Below, in pieces: positions 30,826 through 39,587 of a DNA stretch of 39,587 nt. The DNA comes from an uncultured Clostridia bacterium (GTDB lineage: Bacteria > Bacillota > Clostridia > Oscillospirales > Butyricicoccaceae). Each line of letters begins with the position of its first letter. The first letter of the stretch is position 1. Below the pieces are notes generated by a model. The model saw only the letters and a list, made by a program, of their open reading frames with translations, had not been told where the DNA came from and did no database searches. The DNA is taken from the NCBI GenBank assembly GCA_947856675.1, contig CANUCM010000058.1:1-39587 (forward strand). The letters run 5' to 3'. Both the position numbers and the translations under genes were made by a program.

Positions 30826-31401
30826 TCATTCTGTTTCAACAATGGTGATCTGATTGGCTTTGACACCTGTTTCGCCGATGACGATATCCTTAATCCGGGC
30901 AATATCTGTTTCCTGCATACCCCCTTCGGGTTTTTGGACAATGACGTTGACGCCGTTGTCGTTGATAAACACAACGCATTCGCTGTAGCCCTTGGCGATG
31001 ACCATGTTTTCAATGCGCGATTCCTTCATCGCGGACTGCGCCATGGCCTGAATGCTGTCGGTGGCAGCCTGTTTTGCGTCTGCGTCGGCACTTTCGTTTT
31101 CTACCGTGACGTTGAGGATGCCGACAGCTTCATCCCGCGCTTTTTGACGGGAAAGACGGGCCTGCGAAAAATAATCGCCGCCGGCGCCGGAAGTCTGCTC
31201 GGCATCAGCCTGCGCATCGGACTCACCGTCTTCGTCGGCGGGCCCGTCTACCAGCTGCGCCTGGCCTAAAATACGGCCGTCGTCCGTGCCGCTGGCTGCA
31301 CTGAAATCCTCGTCATCGCCGCGGTTGTAGCTCCAGTTGAGGTATACCGCAGTGCAAAGCATCAGAGCAATGACCGAGTATATCGCCCCTTTTTTCTTCA
31401 T
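30826..31401 (-). CDS. spoIIIAH: Stage III sporulation protein AH
   Basis: A 191-residue mother-cell protein with one N-terminal membrane helix (~5-24) and an extracytoplasmic YscJ/FliF-like ring domain (~85-185; IENMVIAKGYSECVVFIND, NQITIVE). It pairs with SpoIIQ of the forespore across the septum to form the feeding-tube channel. The region 30-75 is acidic and low complexity. It is the last gene of the spoIIIA operon, 17 bases after spoIIIAG. Confidence 0.93.
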   Translation of the reverse strand: MKKKGAIYSVIALMLCTAVYLNWSYNRGDDEDFSAASGTDDGRILGQAQLVDGPADEDGESDAQADAEQTSGAGGDYFSQARLSRQKARDEAVGILNVTVENESADADAKQAATDSIQAMAQSAMKESRIENMVIAKGYSECVVFINDNGVNVIVQKPEGGMQETDIARIKDIVIGETGVKANQITIVETE

Positions 31402-31418
31402 AACCGTTTTGCCTCCTA

Positions 31419-31958
31419 TTATTTCATTTTTAAAATGGATATACAGTCGGATGAGATGCCGGTGACTGCACGTACCGCTTCGGTCAGGGCAAGGCGCACG
31501 GAAGCGCTGTCCGCACCGTCACAGACAACCACGGCGCCCTGGTACAGAGGCGCTTCCGTACGGACGGCGATGGGTGTGCGCTCGCTTCCCTCAGAAAATA
31601 CCATGGTCTGTTCCCTGTCCGAAGAAAGCTCTGTGCTGCTGTCGCTTACCGAGCTTTTTTCGCTGGAAGCTGTATCATATGCATACACGGAACGGCTGCT
31701 GCTTTTCAGAGTGATCATGACGCGCACCCGCCCGACGCCTTCAATGTGCGAAAGGGTTTCCTCAAGCGAGTCTTCCAAAGCCGGAGTCTGTATCACTTCG
31801 GCCTGTGCATCAGACGTTTCGGGCAGCGCCTGCTCCCCTGCCCGGCCGGACGGCCATGCGGCAAGAATAAGTCCGGCCAGACAGACGAGCAGGACGTACT
31901 TATACTTATTGAAGTTCAGACGGATATATTCCGGCAGCTGCGGCTTTGGAACCTTCAT
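31419..31958 (-). CDS. spoIIIAG: Stage III sporulation protein AG
   Basis: A 179-residue protein with an N-terminal membrane helix (~20-36) and an extracytoplasmic ring-forming domain. The typical SpoIIIAG motif LEDSLEETLSHIEGVGRVRVMITLKSS is present; GAVVVCDGADSASVRLALTEAVRAVTGI is also seen. SpoIIIAG forms a large ring in the mother-cell membrane. The stretch 95-118 is Ser/Glu-rich. It overlaps spoIIIAF by four bases. Confidence 0.95.
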   Translation of the reverse strand: MKVPKPQLPEYIRLNFNKYKYVLLVCLAGLILAAWPSGRAGEQALPETSDAQAEVIQTPALEDSLEETLSHIEGVGRVRVMITLKSSSRSVYAYDTASSEKSSVSDSSTELSSDREQTMVFSEGSERTPIAVRTEAPLYQGAVVVCDGADSASVRLALTEAVRAVTGISSDCISILKMK

Positions 31959-32449
31959 GATTTCTCCTCCGTTTCTTCAAAAACCTGGCTCTCATCGATA
32001 CCGCACAGCGCCGCGCAGGAAGCGGCGGCCTGATTTCGGCAGTGGGTTTCGGTCTCCGGCCCGAAGGCAAGACGTACGCTCAGCACGGAATAAGCCCCGT
32101 CGTCGCTTAGGGAGGAAAGCACTTCGGCACGGCAAGGGGCGCCCAGCGCCTGCGATTGCGCTTCGATGAGTGCGGCAAGGTTTTCATCGGCCTTGCGCTG
32201 CTGCTCGCCTTTGGATTCTTCCAGGGCCTGTTCGACGGTGTCCTCCAGCGCTTCCCTGTTCCCAAGGACGGAAAAGTCAGGCAGTCCGGCGCCCGCATAG
32301 GGAGACAGGGTGATGACGATCATCACGGCGGCGCAGCAAAGCCGTGCGATTTCGCGCTGCGCCCCTTCCCCGGCAAGCGTCATGATAAGGCAGCATAAAA
32401 CGCCGCCGGCAAAAAAACGTGTCAGCAAAGATGAAATCCATGTGCTCAT
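31955..32449 (-). CDS. spoIIIAF: Stage III sporulation protein AF
   Basis: A 164-residue protein with two N-terminal hydrophobic segments (~9-28, 35-52) and a soluble C-terminal part that resembles an ring-building fold. The N-terminal MSTWISSLLTRFFAGGVL matches SpoIIIAF topology. Sequence conservation in this family is low, so identification leans on position between AE and AG. It overlaps AE by four bases. Confidence 0.9.
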   Translation of the reverse strand: MSTWISSLLTRFFAGGVLCCLIMTLAGEGAQREIARLCCAAVMIVITLSPYAGAGLPDFSVLGNREALEDTVEQALEESKGEQQRKADENLAALIEAQSQALGAPCRAEVLSSLSDDGAYSVLSVRLAFGPETETHCRNQAAASCAALCGIDESQVFEETEEKS

Positions 32450-33528
32450 ACCGGAATCACCACCGTACTTACAACCAGAGCGATAAACTGGACGGCGCAG
32501 CAGGTGCCGAGCAGCCCGAGGGCAATACCGCAGCCGTCGGCAATGCCGTCTACCATTTTGGCAGTTCCGCCCGGAGCCAGGGAGGCTGCGACAAGGCTCA
32601 GTACTTTAAACACAAGATAATGCGTCAGGGCAGAAACAAATGGGGCCAGGCAGATTGCGCAGGCGCCGAGAAAGCCGTAGATGCCGATGGCGCCGCGCAG
32701 GACGCCTGCGCCGGTTAAAATGGCGTCGGATGCATCGGCGACAACGGAGCCGAGCACCGGGACGGCACCGGAGATGGCCGCCCGGGCTGTTTTTACGGCA
32801 GCGGTATCGGCGCCTCCCGAAACAATGCCGGATAAGGTGACATATCCGATGAAGATCATCAGAAAGATTTTGTAAAATGATACGGAGATCCATTTCACAA
32901 AGGCAGCTGTGCGAAGAAGCACCTCCTGGCGGGATATCAGTCCGGCTGCGGTGCAGACGATGTACAAAAAAATAGCGGGAAGAAAGACATGCAGCGCAAG
33001 CTCGACCAGAACGGCGCAAAAAGTGATGGCGGCGGCGGAAGAAGCCACGGCAGACACCGGTTTGCCGGCAACCGCGGTGGTTGCGGCAAAGGCAGGGATC
33101 AGCGCTTTGGAAAACAGGCTGAAGCCTTCGATGGCCTTTTTGCAGGCTTCAAACAGCGAGCCCATGGGAGAAAAACACAGGGCGGCCAGCGCACAGATGC
33201 CTGCAAGCTCGACGGTGCTTTCTGAAAGATTCAGCCCGCATGACCGGGCGAATGCGGCGGCAAGACCTATCAGGGCGCACACGGCAACCATGGAAAATGC
33301 GCTTGCGCAGGCCGAAGCAAGGCGTTCGCGAAAAGCGCTTACGGCGCTGTCAAACAGGCCGCGGAGCCCGCTGTCAAGATCTGCATTTTCCGGGGTCATG
33401 GAGCCAAGGCTGTCCTGAGCCTCCCGGGGAAGAGCGTTTGCGATATCGTTGCAGTCCTGCGCGGCGGCCGCATGCGAAGGAATCGGAATGATGAGCAAAA
33501 GAAGCAGCAGTACGGCGGCGGCTTTCAT
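32446..33528 (-). CDS. spoIIIAE: Stage III sporulation protein AE
   Basis: A 360-residue polytopic membrane protein with a signal peptide (~1-22) and about seven to eight helices in the C-terminal two-thirds (GLAAAF..., VSFYKIFLMIFIGYVTLSGIVSGGADTAAVKTARAAI). The AVKTARxAISGAVPVLGSVV segment is the strongest family mark. It may be the conduit part of the SpoIIIA-SpoIIQ channel. ATG 33528 has AAGGGGGA upstream. It overlaps AF by four bases. Confidence 0.95.
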   Translation of the reverse strand: MKAAAVLLLLLLIIPIPSHAAAAQDCNDIANALPREAQDSLGSMTPENADLDSGLRGLFDSAVSAFRERLASACASAFSMVAVCALIGLAAAFARSCGLNLSESTVELAGICALAALCFSPMGSLFEACKKAIEGFSLFSKALIPAFAATTAVAGKPVSAVASSAAAITFCAVLVELALHVFLPAIFLYIVCTAAGLISRQEVLLRTAAFVKWISVSFYKIFLMIFIGYVTLSGIVSGGADTAAVKTARAAISGAVPVLGSVVADASDAILTGAGVLRGAIGIYGFLGACAICLAPFVSALTHYLVFKVLSLVAASLAPGGTAKMVDGIADGCGIALGLLGTCCAVQFIALVVSTVVIPV

Positions 33529-33541
33529 GGGATTCCCCCTT

Positions 33542-33925
33542 TTAAACCGAGCGCACAAGGCGCAGAGCCTGCTCGATTAAAGGCACGGCACATACAATGG
33601 CGGCGGCAGAGCCGCCCGTTTCCACCAGAGCCGCCAGTGCGCGTTCTCCGGCATCCCTGCACAGTTCACTGCATAAACGCACAGCCAGGCAAATGCCGGT
33701 CACCCGAAGCACCGGGGACAGGATGTCATCACTGAGCCCGGCGGAGTCTGCCAGCGTCTGTATACAGTACACAGCGCGTGCCGCCGCAGGGATAAAAGCA
33801 GCGGAAAGAACGCTGATGCCGCAGAGCGTGAGCGCGATACCCATAGGCGGTGATTTGTCTTTCAGCATGGAAAGGCAAATCAGCAGAAGAATGGCTGCGG
33901 CGCAAAGGCGAATGACGTCATCCAT
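33542..33925 (-). CDS. spoIIIAD: Stage III sporulation protein AD
   Basis: A 127-residue membrane protein with three to four hydrophobic segments. It belongs to the SpoIIIAC/AD family (ALTLCGISVLSAAFIPAAARAV; ETGGSAAAIVCAVPLIEQAL). ATG 33925 is preferred because the open frame to 33940 would overlap the end of spoIIIAC and lacks a better ribosome site. The role is in the mother-cell membrane channel complex. Confidence 0.92.
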   Translation of the reverse strand: MDDVIRLCAAAILLLICLSMLKDKSPPMGIALTLCGISVLSAAFIPAAARAVYCIQTLADSAGLSDDILSPVLRVTGICLAVRLCSELCRDAGERALAALVETGGSAAAIVCAVPLIEQALRLVRSV

Positions 33926-33929
33926 GGCT

Positions 33930-34124
33930 TTAAAACCCAAATGTCGATTTGATCATCGAGAACATGGCGCTGATTTCTTCAATTACTATCATCATGACGA
34001 CAATCAGGCCGGCAAGGGTTGTCATCATGGCCTGTTCTTCTCTTCCCGAGCGAACCAGCAGCTGGTTCAGCACGGCCACCAGAATGCCGATGGCGGCGAC
34101 TTTAAAAATTAAATCCACCTGCAT
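33930..34124 (-). CDS. spoIIIAC: Stage III sporulation protein AC
   Basis: A 64-residue protein with two membrane helices. IFKVAAIGILVAVLNQLLVRSGREEQAMMTTLAGLIVVMMIVIEEIS matches SpoIIIAC closely. A small subunit of the SpoIIIA complex. It ends four bases before spoIIIAD and starts 12 bases after spoIIIAB. Confidence 0.96.
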   Translation of the reverse strand: MQVDLIFKVAAIGILVAVLNQLLVRSGREEQAMMTTLAGLIVVMMIVIEEISAMFSMIKSTFGF

Positions 34125-34136
34125 GATGAGAGCCCT

Positions 34137-34649
34137 TTATACGGCAGCAAGCGCTATCATGATGCCGGCTGTGACGCCGACAGCCCGGTACAGCTTCCCC
34201 TTTTGGCCGGCTTCATCCTGAGCCTGCCGCAGCGCAAGCTCCAAACGGGAAAGTATTCCGGAAAGCCTGTCAGCCTGCGTGGCAGCATCGTAACGGCCCG
34301 CAATATGGGATACCGAGCAGATCCATTCAATTTCGTCCCGTTTGAGTGAAAAGTGGCGCAGCTCAGAGGACGCGCGATCGCAGGCTAGGGAAAAGCTGCA
34401 GCCTTTTTCGGTCATCATATGCAAAACCGTGCGGTAAAAACTGGCGGCAGCCCCCGGGCATTCCCGGATAATCAGGGGAAGGATGTCAGGCAGAGGTGAA
34501 CGGCGAAACACAATTTCGGCCTGCAAAAGCTGGGTCGCGCCCAAAAAGCTCTTCAGCGCGGCCACGCGGGTTTTAAGCTGGCTGTTCATGGAAAAACCGA
34601 CCACAGAGCATGAGCCCGCGATAAGAATCATTCCCAACAGTTTGATCAT
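34137..34649 (-). CDS. spoIIIAB: Stage III sporulation protein AB
   Basis: A 170-residue protein with an N-terminal helix (MIKLLGMILIAGSCSVVGF) and a C-terminal helix. The middle is helical and resembles a type II secretion GspF-like cytoplasmic domain. The LEXAIRDALRQAQDEAGQKGKLYRAVGVTAG type end is family-like. It starts inside spoIIIAA: ATG 34649 lies 77 bases before the AA stop in another frame, with AAGGAG upstream. B. subtilis AB is ~171 residues. Confidence 0.94.
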   Translation of the reverse strand: MIKLLGMILIAGSCSVVGFSMNSQLKTRVAALKSFLGATQLLQAEIVFRRSPLPDILPLIIRECPGAAASFYRTVLHMMTEKGCSFSLACDRASSELRHFSLKRDEIEWICSVSHIAGRYDAATQADRLSGILSRLELALRQAQDEAGQKGKLYRAVGVTAGIMIALAAV

Positions 34650-35544
34650 CCTTCATTTCTCCTTCCGTCAGCAAACGATAGCTTCTTTGTCCGTTGTCCA
34701 GCGTAATTTCAATGATGTGCCGAAAAATGCCCTGCTTCAGCAGTGTTCGGTACGCCGGGCGCAGAGCCAGTTCGGCGGCATTCCGGGCATGCAGCGTGGT
34801 CAAAAACCGGCAGCCCGTGTAAGAAGCGGCAATGAGTGCGCGGGCATCGTCTTCCCCGGTGATTTCGTCCAGGGCAATGACCTGCGGGGACATCGAGCGA
34901 AGAAGCATGGTCAGCACTTCCCTTTTCTGTCCGCCGGACATTACATCGCACAGACCGATGTCAAATTGCGGCTCACCGTCACGGCAGGCGGCAATTTCCA
35001 TCCGCTCATCGGCGATGCACACGGTGAGGCTTTGTGAAAGCCCGCGGGCCATATCGCGCAGCAGCGTGGTTTTCCCGCCCCCCGGGGGCGCAACAATCAA
35101 CGTACTTTCAAAACCCTGGCGGCAGCAGCGGGCACGCAAGTCTTCCGAAATGCCGATAAACTGCCGGGCAATCCGCAGGTTGCAGGAAGAAAAAGAGTGA
35201 AGGTTGAACACAGCTCCCTGTTGGGCAGAAGCTTCCCCGCACAGCCCGAGCCGGTGCCCTGAAACCGAAGTGAGAAACCCCTGCCGGATTTGTTCCAGAT
35301 ATGTATGCACAGAGGATCTGGTTGCACGCTGCAGAAGCTCGTCAAGCTCGTCCTTTGTGACGCAGTCCGCCAGCCGGAAATGCAGCCCTGCCCCGGCGGC
35401 ATAAAAAGGCCGCCCCACACGCAGGCGAAACTCTTCGACGAGTCCGCGCTGTTCCGGGGCGATGGAAAAGGCTGCCCGCCAAAGCCGCTCAGGCAGCAGG
35501 CCGGCCGCCGTCATAAATTGTTTGTTGGCTTCATTGCAGTTCAT
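34573..35544 (-). CDS. spoIIIAA: Stage III sporulation protein AA (secretion-type ATPase)
   Basis: A 323-residue ATPase of the type II/IV secretion class that energises the SpoIIIA-SpoIIQ channel. Walker A is APPGGGKTTLLRD, Walker B is VIALDEITGEDD, and LTTLHARNAAEL is the His-box region. ATG 35544 follows CGGAGGAG. A long open frame overlaps spoIIIAB by 77 bases, far more than usual for this operon. It is the first gene of the eight-gene cluster. Confidence 0.97.
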   Translation of the reverse strand: MNCNEANKQFMTAAGLLPERLWRAAFSIAPEQRGLVEEFRLRVGRPFYAAGAGLHFRLADCVTKDELDELLQRATRSSVHTYLEQIRQGFLTSVSGHRLGLCGEASAQQGAVFNLHSFSSCNLRIARQFIGISEDLRARCCRQGFESTLIVAPPGGGKTTLLRDMARGLSQSLTVCIADERMEIAACRDGEPQFDIGLCDVMSGGQKREVLTMLLRSMSPQVIALDEITGEDDARALIAASYTGCRFLTTLHARNAAELALRPAYRTLLKQGIFRHIIEITLDNGQRSYRLLTEGEMKDDQTVGNDSYRGLMLCGRFFHEQPA

Positions 35545-35592
35545 ACAATCTCCTCCGTTTTGCACTGCCTGACGGTTTGTCCCGTTGCTGTT

Positions 35593-35625
35593 ACAGTATA
35601 TTGCCGGAGCGGGTGTATTATGACA
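35593..35625 (-). promoter_or_regulatory. Possible sigma-E promoter of spoIIIA operon
   Basis: Minus strand TGTCATAAT (35625-35617) and AATATACTGT (35602-35593) with about 14 bases between resemble the sigma-E pattern (-35 xxATATT, -10 CATACAxT), about 50 bases upstream of spoIIIAA. The -10 match is imperfect. The operon is sigma-E dependent in Bacillus. Confidence 0.4.
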
Positions 35626-35627
35626 GC

Positions 35628-35651
35628 AAAAAAGCCGCCCCGAAGGGCGGC
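35628..35651 (-). terminator. Terminator after ligA
   Basis: GCCGCCC (35634-35640), loop CGAA, GGGCGGC (35645-35651), with TTTTTT on the minus strand (A's 35628-35633). It stands directly upstream of the presumed spoIIIA promoter and separates the two operons. Confidence 0.9.
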
Positions 35652-35664
35652 CTGAAGTGCAGGG

Positions 35665-38366
<2,702 letters not shown>

Positions 38367-38439
38367 GGGCGGCAGCCTCCTTTCTGCAACATTTTATTCG
38401 CAAAGCGAAAAATATGTGCAGAAAAAAGCTGCCGCAAGG

Positions 38440-38476
38440 AAAAAAGCGCGCCGTGCACAGGAATACACGGCGCGCT
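38440..38476 (-). terminator. Terminator after the S1 gene
   Basis: Perfect 11-bp stem AGCGCGCCGTG (38445-38455) / CACGGCGCGCT (38466-38476), 10-base loop, followed on the minus strand by TTTTTT (A's 38440-38445). Confidence 0.9.
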
Positions 38477-38492
38477 GAAGCAAGGCATGCGC

Positions 38493-39587
38493 TTACGCCT
38501 CGGCGGAATCCTCCGGATCTTCCTCGGCAGAAGGCTGGGCGGCGGGCTCCAGCAGAGCACGGATGCTCAGAGAGATTTTCTTCTTTTCGCTGTCGATATC
38601 AATGATCTTGGCGTCAACCGTTTCGCCGATGGTCAGAACTTCTTCGGGACGGCCGATGCGGCGGTTGGCAATCTGCGAAATGTGAATCAGGCCGTCAACC
38701 CCGGGCATCACTTCGGCAAAAGCGCCGAAAGGCATGAACTTCACGATTTTCACGTTGGCGGTATCGCCCACTTTGTAGGCGGCTTCAAACTTGGTCCAGG
38801 GGTTGTCGCTGGGCAGACGGTAGCCAAGCGAGATCTTTTTCTTTTCGGTGTCCAGTGCGATGACATACACTTCGACCTGCTGGCCAATTTGCAGAACGTC
38901 GGAAGGATGCTTGACGCGGTTCCAGGACAGCTCGGAAATGTGGACCATGCCGTCGACACCGCCGATATCGACAAAGGCGCCGTAGCTCGTGAAGGACTTG
39001 ACAGTGCCGGTGTACTTGCTGCCGACTTCGATGGTCTCCCAAATCTTGTTGGCGGCTTCACGGCGCTGTTCGGCCAGCAGAGCCTTAATGGAGCCTACCA
39101 CGCGGCGGCGCTGGCGGTTGACTTCGGTAATACGGATCTTCTGCGTGGTTTTGAGCAGGGGATCAAAGCTGGCTTCGCGGGGCAGCCCGGTCTGGCTGGC
39201 CGGGATAAACACGCGGATGCCCAGAACATTGGCGACAACGCCGCCCTTGTTCTGATCGACAATTGTACCGGTCATCGGCTCCTTGGTCTCAACAGCCTGC
39301 TCCAGCTTTTCCCAGTTGTGCACGGCGTCCAGACGTTTTTTGGACAGCATGACAAGACCTTCCACATCATTGACGCGCATAACATAGGCTTCGATTTCGT
39401 CACCGACGTGGATGTTTTCAGCGATGTTGAAAGCCGGGTCATCGCTCAGCTCAGTCGTGGGGATATAGCCGGCCTGCTTCACGCCCAGATCAACATGGAT
39501 ATCGGTGTTATTGATCTGGGTGATGATACCCTTAACCTTTTCTCCTGTATGTAAAGTTTTGAGAGATTGCTCCAGAAGTTCCTCGAA
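38493..39587 (-). CDS. rpsA: 30S ribosomal protein S1-like protein (5' end outside window)
   Basis: The open frame runs off the right edge; 364 residues are visible. There are four S1 OB-fold RNA-binding domains, beginning with GEKVKGIITQINNTDIHVDLG, and the last two read KYTGTVKSFTSYGAFVDIGGVDGMVHISEL and ANVKIVKFMPFGAFAEVMPGVDGLIHISQI. The end is acidic. In many clostridia this protein is fused behind IspH, and the visible FEELLEQSLKTLHTGEKV start is the usual linker, so an N-terminal IspH domain may lie beyond the edge. That part cannot be seen here. Confidence 0.93.
   Translation of the reverse strand, partial: FEELLEQSLKTLHTGEKVKGIITQINNTDIHVDLGVKQAGYIPTTELSDDPAFNIAENIHVGDEIEAYVMRVNDVEGLVMLSKKRLDAVHNWEKLEQAVETKEPMTGTIVDQNKGGVVANVLGIRVFIPASQTGLPREASFDPLLKTTQKIRITEVNRQRRRVVGSIKALLAEQRREAANKIWETIEVGSKYTGTVKSFTSYGAFVDIGGVDGMVHISELSWNRVKHPSDVLQIGQQVEVYVIALDTEKKKISLGYRLPSDNPWTKFEAAYKVGDTANVKIVKFMPFGAFAEVMPGVDGLIHISQIANRRIGRPEEVLTIGETVDAKIIDIDSEKKKISLSIRALLEPAAQPSAEEDPEDSAEA

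Overview
This window looks like chromosome from a spore-forming Gram-positive clostridium, most likely near Oscillospiraceae/Ruminococcaceae. The reasons are a complete spoIIIAA-AH operon, yunB, a spoIIM-like gene, cwlD and a SpoIID-family gene, the SCIFF peptide with its radical-SAM maturase, a tyrosyl T-box leader, and an isoprenoid/recombination operon in the order typical of clostridia. Base composition is moderately GC-rich and even. There are no rRNA or tRNA genes, no CRISPR array and no insertion sequence.

Layout. Positions 1-3.8 kb (+): the end of an rmuC-like gene, tgt, yajC, a TIGR04086 membrane protein, the SCIFF precursor scfA and its maturase scfB. 3.8-8.9 kb: a convergent amidase with an SH3 domain, a Cys-rich conserved protein, spoIIM-like, a tyrosine recombinase that has lost several catalytic residues, a convergent intact tyrosine recombinase, and ogt. 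9.1-11.6 kb: a two-gene membrane-fusion/MacB-type permease unit without its ATPase, and a small Cys-rich ORF. 11.6-17.4 kb (-): the operon spoIID-like, queA, MGMT-like, mntP, cwlD, radA. 17.5-19.1 kb (-): tyrS behind a Tyr T-box. 19.1-30.3 kb (-): nusB, a TsaD paralog, xseA, xseB, ispA, a PAP2-like gene, then a ~610-nt noncoding stretch, oapA-like, dxs, tlyA, NAD kinase, argR and recN. 30.4-35.5 kb (-): spoIIIAA to spoIIIAH and an Asp23 gene. 35.7-38.4 kb (-): yunB and ligA. 38.5 kb to the end (-): the C-terminal part of ribosomal protein S1.

The most notable element is the noncoding interval at about 25437-26044 (minus strand). It has its own promoter, rich secondary structure and a terminal helix followed by seven T's. 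It sits just upstream of a small basic membrane protein gene and dxs, inside the nusB-xseA-xseB-ispA ... dxs-tlyA-recN cluster. Size, position and partner gene match OLE RNA (ornate, large, extremophilic RNA) and its membrane partner OapA.

A second system is SCIFF/ScfB: a 47-residue six-Cys peptide, a hairpin terminator that should favour peptide over enzyme, and a radical-SAM/SPASM maturase. Other points of interest are the catalytically degraded XerD-like protein, two genes with a strong Shine-Dalgarno site but no ordinary start codon at the right distance, a perfect 14-bp palindrome at 8979-9012, and a 77-nt overlap of spoIIIAA with spoIIIAB.
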